From Dethiothermospora halolimnae (lineage in GTDB: Bacteria; Bacillota; Clostridia; Tissierellales; VENL01), in the NCBI RefSeq assembly GCF_037577855.1, contig NZ_JBAKFX010000016.1, positions 1 through 64,000 of the forward strand: a DNA stretch of 64,000 nt, in the 5' to 3' direction. The notes beneath the pieces were generated by a model. It was not told where the DNA came from, searched no databases, and worked only from the letters and a program-made list of their open reading frames with translations. Shown one piece after another: positions 9,260 through 18,126 of the stretch (positions are counted from its first letter, which is position 1; each line of letters starts with the position of its first letter). The position numbers and the translations under genes were made by a program.

Positions 9260-9744
9260 TGATGAAAAGTATTAAAGTGGGAATGGCAGACTTAGCTGCT
9301 ACAAGTTCTCCCGGAAAACTTATAACTTTGGGGTTAGGGTCCTGTGTTGGAATTGTTTTATATGATAAGTTTAAAAAAGTAGCTGGACTTGCACATATTA
9401 TGTTACCATCCAGTTTAGAAATAAAAAATAACTCTAATAAAGCTAAGTTTGCAGATACAGCTATAGATATTCTAATTGAAGAAATGCTATCTTTGGGTGC
9501 TAGAAAAAGAAGTATTTCTGCTAAAATAGCTGGTGGATCCCAGATGTTTTCATTTAACACCAAAAATGATGTGTTAAAAATAGGAGCAAGGAATGTTAAA
9601 GCTACAAAAGAAAAATTGCAATCTTGTAATATTCCCATAATTTCTGCAGATACAGGAGGAAATTATGGAAGAACCATTGAAATTAATTCAGAAGATGGTT
9701 CTCTTTTGGTAAAAACTATAGGGCATGGAACTAAAGTAATATAA
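9259..9744 (+). CDS. cheD: Chemoreceptor glutamine deamidase CheD
   Basis: CheD deamidates receptor glutamines and binds CheC, linking adaptation to CheY-P levels. The 161-residue protein has the family core LGLGSCVGIVLYD with the catalytic Cys, and the catalytic His in LAHIMLPSS; IAGGSQMF and ADTGGNYGRTIEI follow. The first ATG overlaps the cheC TAA (TAATG) and a second ATG follows at once; AGGAG at 9247-9251 serves either. The pairing with cheC is the usual one. Confidence 0.95.
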   Translation: MMKSIKVGMADLAATSSPGKLITLGLGSCVGIVLYDKFKKVAGLAHIMLPSSLEIKNNSNKAKFADTAIDILIEEMLSLGARKRSISAKIAGGSQMFSFNTKNDVLKIGARNVKATKEKLQSCNIPIISADTGGNYGRTIEINSEDGSLLVKTIGHGTKVI

Positions 9745-9792
9745 TGATTTTAAATAAGCAATTCGAGTATGATTTAATGGAGGTACATCCAA

Positions 9793-10545
9793 ATGTCAAT
9801 TGATGAAGTATGGAAAAAGTTTAAAAAAACTAAAGATATAGATCTTAAAAAAATAATAATTGAGGAATATATTCATTTGGTTAGAATTGTTGCTGGCAGG
9901 ATGTATAATTTTTATGGGGGAAATGTTGAATATGATGATTTAATAAGTTTTGGAGTATTTGGATTAATTGATGCTATTGATAAGTTTGATTTAGATAGAA
10001 ATTTAAAGTTTGAAACCTATGCTCAAATTAGAATAAGGGGAGCTATGATTGACAATTTAAGAAAATTAGATTGGGTACCTAGATCTTTAAGGAAAAAAGC
10101 TAAGGAATTAGAAAAGGTAGTCAATAAGTTAGAAAATAGTTTATCTAGAACTATAACTAATGACGATATTGCTATGGAAATGGGGATAACCAAAGAAGAA
10201 GTGGAAGATATTTTTTCTGAGATTTCAACATTTAACTTAGTTTCATTTGAAGAGATATTAGATATAAAATCAGGGGTTAATATAAGAGGTAATTCACGTG
10301 ATAATCCAGAAGAAATATTTGATGAAAAAGAATTAAAAAAGATTATAAAGGCTACAATTGATAAATTGCCTAATAAGGAGAGAATGGTTATTTCTTTATA
10401 TTATTATGACGAGTTAACATATAAAGAGATAGGAAAAGTATTAGATTTATCAGAATCAAGGATATCCCAGATACATAGTAAAGCTATACTGGGTATAAAA
10501 AATTTATTAAAGAAAAATGGTGTTTTAAATATGGGGGGCTATTAG
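9793..10545 (+). CDS. fliA: Motility RNA polymerase sigma factor FliA/SigD (sigma-28 family)
   Basis: The 250-residue protein is a group 3 sigma factor. Region 2 includes DDLISFGVFGLIDAIDKFD and FETYAQIRIRGAMIDNLRKL, followed by DWVPRSLRKKAKELE (region 3), and region 4 ends with DLSESRISQIHSKAI. These are hallmarks of the FliA/SigD group, which transcribes late flagellar and chemotaxis genes. The ATG follows GGAGGT at 9779-9784. As in B. subtilis, the gene lies downstream of cheD near the end of the fla/che operon. I saw no FlgM-like anti-sigma gene in the window. Confidence 0.95.
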   Translation: MSIDEVWKKFKKTKDIDLKKIIIEEYIHLVRIVAGRMYNFYGGNVEYDDLISFGVFGLIDAIDKFDLDRNLKFETYAQIRIRGAMIDNLRKLDWVPRSLRKKAKELEKVVNKLENSLSRTITNDDIAMEMGITKEEVEDIFSEISTFNLVSFEEILDIKSGVNIRGNSRDNPEEIFDEKELKKIIKATIDKLPNKERMVISLYYYDELTYKEIGKVLDLSESRISQIHSKAILGIKNLLKKNGVLNMGGY

Positions 10546-10547
10546 AG

Positions 10548-12380
10548 ATGAGTTCACAACTTATATTAGAAGGGAAAAGTTTAGAAAAAATAATTGCTAA
10601 AGGATTAAAACAATTAAATAAGACTAGAGATGAGGTAGATATTGAAGTAATCGATGATGGTAAAAAAATAATGGGTCTTAGCTTTAAAAAGAAAAGAGTT
10701 AAATTTACGATAAAAGAGAAAGAGATTGAAGATAATTCTAATTTTAATAATATAATAAATGATGCTGAAGAAGAGATAAAAAGATTAGATAGAGAACATA
10801 TGAAATTTAAACTATTATATTTAGAAGATGGTGTATATCTAAATATACCTGCTGGTAATAATTTGAATAATATTAGGGATAAAATTTTAACAAAGTTAGA
10901 AAGAAAACAAATAAAAGATTATGACTTAAATGCTATTAAAAACATACCCACTAAATTAGATAGTGAAATAACAAAAAAAATTGCACCACCTCAAGAAGAG
11001 AAATTAATTGATTCTTCTATAGATGTATTTGTAACCGCTGATAAGATGAAGGGATACTTGGTATATAATCCTCCAGAAGGAGGGGGAAAAATCAGTTTTG
11101 ACGATGCCATGGAAAAAATTAAAGATAAAATTAAACTTGGTCTTATGAAAAATAAAGTTAGGGAAGTAATAGATAATGATATTTACAATAAGGAGATACT
11201 TATAGCTCAAGGCAAAGAAGCGATTAATGGAGAAGATGGAAGAATAAAGTTCAATTTTGATATAAAAAATGAAGCAAAAATAAAAGTATTAGAAGACGGT
11301 AGTGTTGACTTTAGAGATTTAGATTTAATTAATAATGTAAAAAAAGAAGATGTTCTTGCAGAAATAATTGAGCCTAAAGAAGGAACGTCTGGATATTTAA
11401 TATCTGGAGAAGAATTAAAGGCAAAGGATGGAAAAGCTGCTAATATTGGTTGTGGCAAAAATACAGTCTTAAATGATGAAGGGGATAAAATCATATCCCA
11501 GTGTAATGGACAAGTGTCATTAGAAGGAAATAAAATTGTGGTAAATCAGGTTTACGAAATATCCGGCAATGTTGATAATTCTACAGGAAATATAGACTTT
11601 AAGGGAACAGTGAAAATAAAGGGGAATGTGAGAACTGGGTTCATGGTAAAGGCAGATAAAGATATAGAGGTAAATGGAGTAGTTGAGGGAGCTTATATTA
11701 GTAGTGGAAATGATATATTGCTAAAAAGAGGTATGCAAGGACACAATAAGGGGGAACTATATGCTAATAATAATATAGTGGCTAAGTATATTGAAAACTC
11801 TAAATTAAAAGCAAAAAATGATATAAAAGCAGAAGCTATAATGCATAGTGATATAATTTCTGGAGGAAGTATTGAGGTAACTGGTAAAAAAGGATTAATA
11901 GTAGGCGGATCTTGTAAAGCTAAGTCCGAGATACGTGCTAATATAATAGGGTCCTCAATGGCAACTAATACTGTCTTGGAAGTGGGAGTATCTCCGGGTC
12001 TAAAGGAAGAATTTGAAAACACAAAAAAAGAAATTGAAAATCTGCAGGAAAATATTACAAAGCTACAGAAATCAATAAAACTTTTAAATAAGATGGAAAG
12101 ACTAAATCAATTATCTCCTGAAAAGCAGGTAATGTTAAAAAAGTCTATAGAAACTAAAGAAACTTTAGAGAAAAAATTGAACCTGCTGCAAATAGAGTTA
12201 GAAGAATTAGAAACAGACATCGAAGCACTATCAGATGGGAAAGTACATGTAGATGATGTAGTCCATTCAGGAGTAAAAATTATAATAGGAAACTCTGTTA
12301 TGTTTGTAAAAAGAGATTATAATCACTGTACTATCTATAAAGAAAAAGGTGAAATAATAGTAGGAGGTTATCAGTTATAA
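10548..12380 (+). CDS. FapA family protein (DUF342, polymer-forming beta-helix)
   Basis: The 610-residue product has an N-terminal Jag-N-like segment (SLEKIIAKGLKQLNKTRDEV, about 8-50), then the DUF342/FapA region: a repeating right-handed beta-helix pattern (SGNVDNSTGNIDFKGTVKI, then VRTGFMVKADKDIEVNGVV, and so on, about 340-480) and a C-terminal coiled coil (about 485-560). FapA proteins are encoded next to flagellar genes in many Firmicutes, and a Vibrio homologue affects flagellar assembly or placement. The role here is inferred from family and place. It begins three bases after the sigma factor gene. Confidence 0.82.
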   Translation: MSSQLILEGKSLEKIIAKGLKQLNKTRDEVDIEVIDDGKKIMGLSFKKKRVKFTIKEKEIEDNSNFNNIINDAEEEIKRLDREHMKFKLLYLEDGVYLNIPAGNNLNNIRDKILTKLERKQIKDYDLNAIKNIPTKLDSEITKKIAPPQEEKLIDSSIDVFVTADKMKGYLVYNPPEGGGKISFDDAMEKIKDKIKLGLMKNKVREVIDNDIYNKEILIAQGKEAINGEDGRIKFNFDIKNEAKIKVLEDGSVDFRDLDLINNVKKEDVLAEIIEPKEGTSGYLISGEELKAKDGKAANIGCGKNTVLNDEGDKIISQCNGQVSLEGNKIVVNQVYEISGNVDNSTGNIDFKGTVKIKGNVRTGFMVKADKDIEVNGVVEGAYISSGNDILLKRGMQGHNKGELYANNNIVAKYIENSKLKAKNDIKAEAIMHSDIISGGSIEVTGKKGLIVGGSCKAKSEIRANIIGSSMATNTVLEVGVSPGLKEEFENTKKEIENLQENITKLQKSIKLLNKMERLNQLSPEKQVMLKKSIETKETLEKKLNLLQIELEELETDIEALSDGKVHVDDVVHSGVKIIIGNSVMFVKRDYNHCTIYKEKGEIIVGGYQL

Positions 12381-12405
12381 TATAATAATAAGGGAGGGTA
12401 TGAAA

Positions 12406-12711
12406 ATGTCAGTAAGACCTATTGATATGCAACAACTGGTACCTAAAACCCTAGAAATTTCAAGACAACAACAGTCGGAAGATAATAAAAGTCAAAATAT
12501 AGCATACAATAATCAGAACTCCCAAAATAAAGAAGTCGATAAAAATCTTAATAGGGTTAATGATACAAAAAAAACAGACCAGTCAAAGATCAGGGATAAG
12601 AAAAAAGAAAATAATAAGAAGAATAAGAAAAGGAAAAATAGAAATAAAAAAGAAAATAAAAGCAAAAAAAACACTGAAGAAACTAGGTGCAGCATAGATA
12701 TAAGAATCTAA
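12406..12711 (+). CDS. Small Lys/Asn-rich protein of the flagellar operon, unknown function
   Basis: The 101-residue product starts with a possibly conserved segment (SVRPIDMQQLVPKTLEISR) and then becomes very rich in Lys, Asn and Gln, with runs such as KKKENNKKNKKRKNRNKK. No membrane segment or signal peptide is visible. I choose ATG 12406 because AGGGAGGG (12391-12398) lies seven bases upstream; the ATG at 12400 is too close to it. Small proteins of this kind occur between fapA and swrB-type genes in other clostridia, from memory. The polybasic tail suggests nucleic acid or acidic-surface binding, but this is inference. Confidence 0.72.
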   Translation: MSVRPIDMQQLVPKTLEISRQQQSEDNKSQNIAYNNQNSQNKEVDKNLNRVNDTKKTDQSKIRDKKKENNKKNKKRKNRNKKENKSKKNTEETRCSIDIRI

Positions 12712-12740
12712 TGTATATACACTTATAAGAGGTGGTTAAT

Positions 12741-13196
12741 ATTAGCAGTATATTAATTTTAATAGGAATTTTAGTAGTTATTATTTCGACTATCGTTATA
12801 TTTAAAAATAACAAAGAATATCAAAATATATACGATGAAGTAAATATTATGTATAAAAAAATAAAAGATTATTCTAACAATATTGAAATTATAGTAAATG
12901 ATATGGAGGATATAGTCGATAAGTTTCTTTTGATGACCGAGGCAAATAATGTTGGAGTTAAAGGAAGGAATAAGAGTAAGGATATCATTAAACAAAAGTC
13001 TACAATTGATATAAAAGATACAAGTAATATAGTACAAGAGAAGGAATTAGACGTAGAAACTAGTTATGAAAATGAGATAGTCAGATTACATGAAATTGGT
13101 TTAACTAATGAGGAGATTGCTAAAACATTAAATAAGGGTATAAGAGAGATCAATATAATATTAAAGATGCATACGATGAAAAATAATGTAAATTAA
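12741..13196 (+). CDS. swrB: SwrB-like (DUF6115) membrane protein, apparently ATT-initiated
   Basis: The 151-residue protein has one N-terminal membrane segment (ILILIGILVVIISTIVIF), a coiled middle, and a C-terminal helix-turn-helix-like motif (EIVRLHEIGLTNEEIAKTLN), the layout of DUF6115/SwrB proteins. In B. subtilis SwrB activates the flagellar export apparatus and is encoded after sigD and before rpsB, as here. The binding site AAGAGGTGG (12727-12735) sits five bases before ATT at 12741, mirroring cheC (AGAGGTGATTAAT-ATG). The only other candidate, GTG at 12732, lies inside that site. The function is inferred from place and layout. Confidence 0.75.
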   Translation: MSSILILIGILVVIISTIVIFKNNKEYQNIYDEVNIMYKKIKDYSNNIEIIVNDMEDIVDKFLLMTEANNVGVKGRNKSKDIIKQKSTIDIKDTSNIVQEKELDVETSYENEIVRLHEIGLTNEEIAKTLNKGIREINIILKMHTMKNNVN

Positions 13197-13226
13197 CTTT
13201 TGTGTTTACATTATTTTTTATTTTAT
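13181..13226 (+). terminator. Terminator of the flagellar/chemotaxis operon
   Basis: A perfect 12-base stem (AAATAATGTAAA at 13181-13192 with TTTACATTATTT at 13205-13216) encloses a 12-base loop and is followed by a T-rich run. The 5' arm lies in the last codons of the SwrB-like gene. It separates the motility operon from the rpsB promoter. Confidence 0.75.
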
Positions 13227-13330
13227 GCATATATATCAATTAATTGGAAATAATAATAAGAGTAATATAATAAATATAATCGTTAATTTTATAAAAAACG
13301 ATAAAATTCAATAATTTTTTAAAGAAGTTA

Positions 13331-13359
13331 TTGATAAAGGCATATGTATATGATATACT
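13331..13359 (+). promoter_or_regulatory. Sigma-A promoter of rpsB-tsf
   Basis: TTGATA (13331-13336) and TATACT (13354-13359) are separated by exactly 17 bases, with an extended -10 TG at 13351-13352. It lies about 100 bases upstream of rpsB, after the flagellar operon terminator. Confidence 0.75.
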
Positions 13360-13365
13360 ATTTGA

Positions 13366-13445
13366 GGTGGAATTACACACATTCTATAATTTTTGAGAGT
13401 GTGCCTTAGGGTCTCTTAAAAAAATGATTAGAGTGGAGGAAAAAC
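13366..13445 (+). promoter_or_regulatory. Structured 5' leader of rpsB
   Basis: Roughly 100 bases of transcript precede rpsB. It contains a short hairpin (CACAC near 13376-13380 pairing with GTGTG at 13399-13403). Ribosomal protein S2 leaders are often autoregulatory in Firmicutes, but I cannot match this one to a known class by eye; the boundaries are approximate. Confidence 0.35.
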
Positions 13446-13463
13446 AAAGGGAGGTGAAAATAT

Positions 13464-14162
13464 ATGTCAGTGGTAACTATGAAACAACTATTAGAAGCTG
13501 GTGTACACTTTGGACACCAAACAAGAAGATGGAATCCTAAAATGGCTGAGTACATCTTCACTGAAAGAAATGGCATATATATAATTGATTTACAAAAAAC
13601 AGTTGGCATGATAGATGATGCTTATAATGTAGTAAAAGAGATAGCGGAGAATAATGGAGAGGTTCTTTTCGTTGGAACAAAAAAGCAAGCTCAAGATTCT
13701 ATTGAAGCTCAAGCAAAAAGATGTGGTATGCATTATGTAAGCCAAAGATGGTTAGGTGGTATGTTAACAAACTTCAAAACTATCAATAAAAGAATTGCTA
13801 GACTTCATGAATTGAACAAAATGGAAGAAGAAGGTTTATTCGATGTGTTGCCTAAGAAAGAAGTAATAATGCTAAAACATGAAGCTGATAGACTTGAAAA
13901 GTTCTTAGGTGGAATTAAAGACATGAAGAGAATTCCCGATGCTTTATTTGTTGTTGATCCAAGAAAAGAAAAAATCGCTGTTAGAGAAGCCAAGATATTA
14001 GGAATACCTGTAATTGGTATCGTGGACACTAACTGTGATCCTGATGAAATTGATTACATTATTCCAGGTAATGATGATGCTATAAGAGCTGTCAAATTAC
14101 TTACTGAAACTATGGCCAATGCGGTTATAGAAGGAAAACAAGGCGAACAAATAGAAGAGTAA
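13464..14162 (+). CDS. rpsB: 30S ribosomal protein S2
   Basis: S2 (232 residues, normal length) binds the back of the 30S head near S1. Signatures: [20 protein letters not shown] at the N-terminus, [22 protein letters not shown] and [19 protein letters not shown]. The ATG follows GGGAGGTG at seven to eight bases. It opens the rpsB-tsf-pyrH-frr cluster that follows the motility operon, with its own promoter and a terminator-like hairpin after it. Confidence 0.98.
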   Translation: MSVVTMKQLLEAGVHFGHQTRRWNPKMAEYIFTERNGIYIIDLQKTVGMIDDAYNVVKEIAENNGEVLFVGTKKQAQDSIEAQAKRCGMHYVSQRWLGGMLTNFKTINKRIARLHELNKMEEEGLFDVLPKKEVIMLKHEADRLEKFLGGIKDMKRIPDALFVVDPRKEKIAVREAKILGIPVIGIVDTNCDPDEIDYIIPGNDDAIRAVKLLTETMANAVIEGKQGEQIEE

Positions 14163-14165
14163 TCT

Positions 14166-14214
14166 AAAGGTAAGGGTTTAAGGGAATTCTCCCTTACTGC
14201 TCTTACCTTTTTTA
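14166..14214 (+). terminator. Hairpin/terminator between rpsB and tsf
   Basis: AAAGGTAAG (14166-14174) pairs with CTTACCTTT (14202-14210) around an inner palindrome (TAAGGGA...TCCCTTA), followed by TTTT. It probably ends or attenuates rpsB transcription, reducing tsf relative to rpsB. I saw no separate tsf promoter in the short gap. Confidence 0.7.
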
Positions 14215-14244
14215 TTTACTAATATTATTAAGGAGGCGGATTAA

Positions 14245-14892
14245 ATGGCTATAAAAGCTGCTATGGTTAAAGATTTAAGAGAACGTACAGGTGCAGGTAT
14301 GCTAGATTGTAAAAAGATGTTAGAAAAGACAGATGGAGATATAGATAAAGCTGTAGAATTATTAAGAGAAAAGGGACTATCTAAGGCCGAGAAGAAAGCA
14401 GGAAGAGTTGCTGCTGAAGGTATTGTAGAGTCATACATACATGGTGGTAGAATAGGTGTACTAATAGAAGTTAATAGTGAAACAGATTTTGTTGCTAAAA
14501 ATGATGAGTTTAAACAATTTGTTAAGGACATGGCTATGCAAGTTGCAGCACAAAATCCTAAATATGTTGCAAAGGAAGACGTTCCTGAAGAAGAGATAAA
14601 TAAAGAAAAAGAAATATTAAAGCAACAGGCACTTAATGAAGGTAAGCCAGAACATATAGTTGAAAAAATGGTTGAAGGAAGGATTGAGAAATTCTATAAA
14701 GAGATTTGTCTATTAGAGCAAGAATTTATTAAAGATCCTGATAAAGTAATAAAAGAATTATTGAAGGATAAAATAGCTAAAATCGGTGAAAACTTAAAAA
14801 TAAGAAGATTTGTTAGGTTTGAGGTAGGAGAAGGACTAGAGAAAAAAGAAGAAAACTTTGCAGAAGAAGTTGCAAAGCAAATGAATCAATAA
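14245..14892 (+). CDS. tsf: Elongation factor Ts
   Basis: EF-Ts is the nucleotide exchange factor of EF-Tu. The 215-residue product is of the shorter class seen in clostridia and other groups. It has the N-terminal UBA-like domain ([19 protein letters not shown]), the [20 protein letters not shown] segment and the TDF(V)-containing core loop [14 protein letters not shown] that contacts EF-Tu. The ATG follows AAGGAGGCGG. It lies between rpsB and pyrH as in most bacteria. Confidence 0.98.
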   Translation: MAIKAAMVKDLRERTGAGMLDCKKMLEKTDGDIDKAVELLREKGLSKAEKKAGRVAAEGIVESYIHGGRIGVLIEVNSETDFVAKNDEFKQFVKDMAMQVAAQNPKYVAKEDVPEEEINKEKEILKQQALNEGKPEHIVEKMVEGRIEKFYKEICLLEQEFIKDPDKVIKELLKDKIAKIGENLKIRRFVRFEVGEGLEKKEENFAEEVAKQMNQ

Positions 14893-14897
14893 ATTCT

Positions 14898-14926
14898 AAA
14901 TGGAGAACACCCTGTGTTCTCCATTT
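14898..14926 (+). terminator. Perfect 13-base hairpin after tsf
   Basis: AAATGGAGAACAC (14898-14910) and GTGTTCTCCATTT (14914-14926) form a 13-base stem with a three-base loop. The downstream T run is short, so it may be a weak terminator or an mRNA-stabilising end. The pyrH promoter begins at its 3' foot. Confidence 0.6.
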
Positions 14927-14953
14927 GAGTAACAAGTTGTAGTTTATTATAAT
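14925..14953 (+). promoter_or_regulatory. Sigma-A promoter upstream of pyrH
   Basis: TTGAGT (14925-14930), a 17-base spacer and TATAAT (14948-14953) lie 65 bases upstream of pyrH. The -35 box touches the end of the hairpin that follows tsf. Confidence 0.6.
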
Positions 14954-15017
14954 TAGATTCATTAAATAAAGGAATTTTTTATTAGATGTAGAATATTTAA
15001 ATAATAGGAGTGTTTTA

Positions 15018-15734
15018 ATGAGTAGACCTAACTATAATAGAATTATATTGAAATTAAGTGGAGAAGCTTTATCAGGACATAAAGGTTTTGGACTAGATGA
15101 AAATACAATTAATAAAATAGCATCAGAAGTTAAGAAGGTTCAAGACTTAGGAGTAGAGGTAGCTATAGTAGTAGGTGGTGGAAACTTCTGGAGAGGAATA
15201 AGTGCTAGGGAAATGGATAGAACCACTTCTGACTATATGGGGATGTTAGGTACAGTAATTAACTCACTGGCATTACAAGATGCACTAGAAAATATTGGGA
15301 CTAAGACTAGAGTTCAGACAGCTATTGAAATGAGACAGATAGCAGAACCATATATTAGGCGTAAGGCAGTTAGACATTTAGAGAAAGGTAGAATAGTAAT
15401 TTTCGCTGCTGGATCAGGAAATCCATACTTTTCCACAGATACTACAGCGGCACTAAGAGCTGCAGAAATAGAAGCTGATGTTATATTATTAGGAAAAAAA
15501 GGAGTAGACGGAGTATATGACTCTGATCCCCGTGAAAATTCTAATGCTAAGAAGTTTGATAAGTTAAGGTATATAGATATATTAAATATGGGATTAGGGG
15601 TTATGGATTCAACGGCAACTTCATTATGTATGGACAATGGAATACCTTCAATAGTGTTTGGTATTGATGACCCTGGTAATATTGTTAGAGTAATAAGTGG
15701 TGAGAAAATAGGTACTTTTATAAAAGAGGAGTGA
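15018..15734 (+). CDS. pyrH: UMP kinase
   Basis: UMP kinase makes UDP from UMP in pyrimidine nucleotide synthesis. The 238-residue protein belongs to the amino acid kinase fold: [13 protein letters not shown] (phosphate-binding start), [50 protein letters not shown] (UMP/ATP loop) and [17 protein letters not shown]. Length and motifs are typical. It is four bases from frr and likely co-transcribed with it. Confidence 0.98.
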   Translation: MSRPNYNRIILKLSGEALSGHKGFGLDENTINKIASEVKKVQDLGVEVAIVVGGGNFWRGISAREMDRTTSDYMGMLGTVINSLALQDALENIGTKTRVQTAIEMRQIAEPYIRRKAVRHLEKGRIVIFAAGSGNPYFSTDTTAALRAAEIEADVILLGKKGVDGVYDSDPRENSNAKKFDKLRYIDILNMGLGVMDSTATSLCMDNGIPSIVFGIDDPGNIVRVISGEKIGTFIKEE

Positions 15735-15738
15735 TTTT

Positions 15739-16296
15739 ATGTATTTAGAAGCTCATAAGAAAGCTGAGGAAAAAATGAAAAAAACTGTTAAAGCTTTTAC
15801 AGAAGATTTAAAGTCAATTAGAGCAGGAAGGGCTAATCCTGCTATATTAGACAAAGTTATGGTGGAATATTATGGCACACCTACTCCATTAAGACAGATA
15901 GCAAATGTATCTGCTCCTGAAGCCAGGACACTGGTTATACAGCCATATGATACAAATGCAATGGTTGATATCGAAAAAGCTATACAGATAGCTGACTTAG
16001 GTCTTAATCCGTCGTCAGATGGAAAAGTAATTAGACTGATAATTCCTCAATTAACTGAGGAAAGAAGAAAAAATCTGGTAAAAGGACTTAAGAAAACAAC
16101 TGAGAATGCTAAAGTTGCCATAAGAAATGAGCGTAGAGATGCAAATGATGCATTAAAGAAAATGGAGAAGTCTGGAGAAATAACTGAAGATGATTTAAGA
16201 CAAGGAGAAGATAAAGTTCAGGAGTTGACAGATAAATATATAGAAGAAATAGATAAAATTAGAGATAAAAAAGAAGAAGAGTTAATGGAGGTTTAA
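15739..16296 (+). CDS. frr: Ribosome recycling factor
   Basis: RRF splits post-termination ribosomes together with EF-G. The 185-residue protein matches the family throughout: [47 protein letters not shown] and [11 protein letters not shown] near the middle of the three-helix bundle, ending in [20 protein letters not shown]. The order pyrH-frr-uppS is conserved. The ribosome binding site of the next small gene overlaps its 3' end. Confidence 0.98.
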   Translation: MYLEAHKKAEEKMKKTVKAFTEDLKSIRAGRANPAILDKVMVEYYGTPTPLRQIANVSAPEARTLVIQPYDTNAMVDIEKAIQIADLGLNPSSDGKVIRLIIPQLTEERRKNLVKGLKKTTENAKVAIRNERRDANDALKKMEKSGEITEDDLRQGEDKVQELTDKYIEEIDKIRDKKEEELMEV

Positions 16297-16301
16297 GATA
16301 G

Positions 16302-16496
16302 TTGAAGGACATTGATGTAATCGGTTATAAAGTAGAAAAAGGTATAGAGATACTTACATCACAGCTTAAACAACCAGTTAATATTTTTGAGCTTAGAGGA
16401 ACTAATAAGAAATTAGATGTTAACCTTAAAGAAGGTCGTATTTTAAATGTAAAAAAAGGAAATAATAGTATAGATGTATTTGTAGGATATTTTTAA
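16302..16496 (+). CDS. Small 64-residue protein between frr and uppS, unknown
   Basis: A TTG start at 16302 follows GGAGGT (16287-16292) at nine bases, and the frame runs to TAA at 16494-16496, just before a strong terminator. The product (IDVIGYKVEKGIEILTSQL then a beta-rich half ending in VDVFVGYF-like IDVFVGYF) has no membrane segment and no motif I recognise. Its good binding site, position in the frr transcript and lack of stops support a real gene, but I cannot assign a function. Confidence 0.65.
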   Translation: MKDIDVIGYKVEKGIEILTSQLKQPVNIFELRGTNKKLDVNLKEGRILNVKKGNNSIDVFVGYF

Positions 16497-16497
16497 T

Positions 16498-16528
16498 CCC
16501 CCTTCTTTTATATAAGAAGGGGTTTTTA
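16498..16528 (+). terminator. Rho-independent terminator after the frr operon
   Basis: CCCCTTCTT (16499-16507) pairs with AAGAAGGGG (16514-16522) and is followed by TTTTT. It separates pyrH-frr-orphan from the uppS group. Confidence 0.85.
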
Positions 16529-16553
16529 GTGATTATACCTTGGAGGTAATAGT

Positions 16554-17312
16554 ATGTTTCAAAATAATGATGATTTAGAAAAAGAAGATGTACTTAGAAA
16601 TAAAATTGATATGGAAAGGTTGCCAAGTCATATTGCTATAATTACCGATGGTAATGGCAGATGGGCTAAGAAAAAATTTTTACCCAGGGCAGCAGGTCAT
16701 AAGGCAGGGGTTGAAAGGGTAAAAGAAGTTGTAAAAGCTGTTGGAGATTTAGGGATTGGACATCTGACCTTTTATACTTTTTCCACTGAAAATTGGAATA
16801 GACCACAGGACGAAATAGATTCTTTGATGAAATTACTGGTTAAATATTTAGATAAAGAACTTAATACATTACATGAAAATGATGTAAAGATTACTGTTTT
16901 AGGAGATTTAACAGGACTTCCTTCATTACCAAAAGAAAAGGTTATTAAAGCTATAGAAAAAACTAAAAACAATAATACCCTTAATTTAAATATTGCTTTA
17001 AACTATGGAGGAAGAAATGAAATAATTAGAGCTACTAAAAAGATTATAGAGGATGTAGAAGAAAATAGGATATCTATAGATGATATAGATGAAGAAACAT
17101 TTAAAAATTATTTATATACTGGGAAACAACCGGATCCAGACCTGCTTATAAGAACCAGTGGGGAACTGAGAATAAGTAATTTTTTATTATATCAAATTGC
17201 CTATACAGAGTTTTCATTTCCTAATATTTATTGGCCTGATTTTTCTAAAAAATATTTGTATAAAACTATAATTGACTATCAAAATAGAAATAGAAGATTC
17301 GGTGGGATTTAA
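16554..17312 (+). CDS. uppS: Isoprenyl transferase (undecaprenyl diphosphate synthase)
   Basis: UppS condenses IPP units in cis onto farnesyl diphosphate to make the C55 lipid carrier for cell wall synthesis. The 252-residue protein has the catalytic Asp32 in TDGNGRWAKKK (most homologues have MDGNGRWA), AAGHKAGVERVKEVVKA, TFYTFSTENWNRP, NYGGRNEI and the IPP-binding RTSGELRISNFLLYQIAYTE. All key residues are present. It opens the uppS-cdsA-dxr-rseP group and has its own GGAGGT site. Confidence 0.96.
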   Translation: MFQNNDDLEKEDVLRNKIDMERLPSHIAIITDGNGRWAKKKFLPRAAGHKAGVERVKEVVKAVGDLGIGHLTFYTFSTENWNRPQDEIDSLMKLLVKYLDKELNTLHENDVKITVLGDLTGLPSLPKEKVIKAIEKTKNNNTLNLNIALNYGGRNEIIRATKKIIEDVEENRISIDDIDEETFKNYLYTGKQPDPDLLIRTSGELRISNFLLYQIAYTEFSFPNIYWPDFSKKYLYKTIIDYQNRNRRFGGI

Positions 17313-17324
17313 AAGGGGGATACT

Positions 17325-18095
17325 ATGCTTAAAAGAATAATTAGTGGTATAATAGGTCTATTAATATTAATAATTATAGTTACCAAGGGAGGAACATTTC
17401 TTAATATTGGTGTATTACTTATATCGTTGATTGGACTATATGAGATAAATGGAGTATTAAGTAAATATAAAAATGAAAAATTATTTATGGGCTTTAATTA
17501 TTTATTAGCCCTTGCCTTTTTTCTAATAGTATCAATAGACAGAATCGAGTTAACTCAATTGATTCTCTTTGTTTACTTTATATCGGTTATTAGTATGCTT
17601 GTTTTTAGGGAAAATACTACTGTATTAGATGTGGCTAGTACAATTTTTTCTGGTATATATGTTGTTTTTTTTATTTATCATATAGCTTTTATCAATGATA
17701 GTAAATTAATATGGTTAATCTTTATTATTGCTTTTGGAACCGACACATTTGCATATTTTATTGGAGTAAATTTTGGAAAGAGAAAACTATGTCCTAATTT
17801 AAGTCCTAAAAAAAGTATAGAAGGCTCTATTGCTGGAATTATAGGAAGTTTAGTATTAACTATAATTTTTGTTAATTATTTTAATTTGGGGAATATACTT
17901 AAATTTTCTTTATTAAGTATTATATGTTCAATTATGTCCCAAGTTGGAGATTTAACGGCATCTAGAATTAAAAGATTGGCAGAGGTTAAAGACTATGGAA
18001 ATATAATGCCTGGCCATGGGGGAATTATTGATAGATTTGATAGTATATTGTTTACCGCACCTATAGTATATTATTATGTTACTTACTTAATATAA
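17325..18095 (+). CDS. cdsA: Phosphatidate cytidylyltransferase
   Basis: CdsA makes CDP-diacylglycerol, the precursor of all bacterial phospholipids, from phosphatidate and CTP. The 256-residue integral membrane protein has about seven hydrophobic helices and the C-terminal family signature around MSQVGDLTASRIKRLAEVKD followed by MPGHGGIIDRFDS. The conserved cytosolic segment DTFAYFIGVNFGKRKLCPNL, then SPKKSIEGSIAG, is also present. The ATG follows AAAGGGGG. Same order uppS-cdsA-dxr as B. subtilis. Confidence 0.96.
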   Translation: MLKRIISGIIGLLILIIIVTKGGTFLNIGVLLISLIGLYEINGVLSKYKNEKLFMGFNYLLALAFFLIVSIDRIELTQLILFVYFISVISMLVFRENTTVLDVASTIFSGIYVVFFIYHIAFINDSKLIWLIFIIAFGTDTFAYFIGVNFGKRKLCPNLSPKKSIEGSIAGIIGSLVLTIIFVNYFNLGNILKFSLLSIICSIMSQVGDLTASRIKRLAEVKDYGNIMPGHGGIIDRFDSILFTAPIVYYYVTYLI

Positions 18096-18126
18096 TTAGT
18101 AAATCTGTTTATTGGAGTGTGATAAT

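Noticed and set aside
12513..12695. Minus-strand frame with very Leu/Phe-rich product
   Set aside because: It is the reverse of the Lys-rich low-complexity gene; poly-Phe/Leu is the expected antisense reading of AAA/AAG codons.
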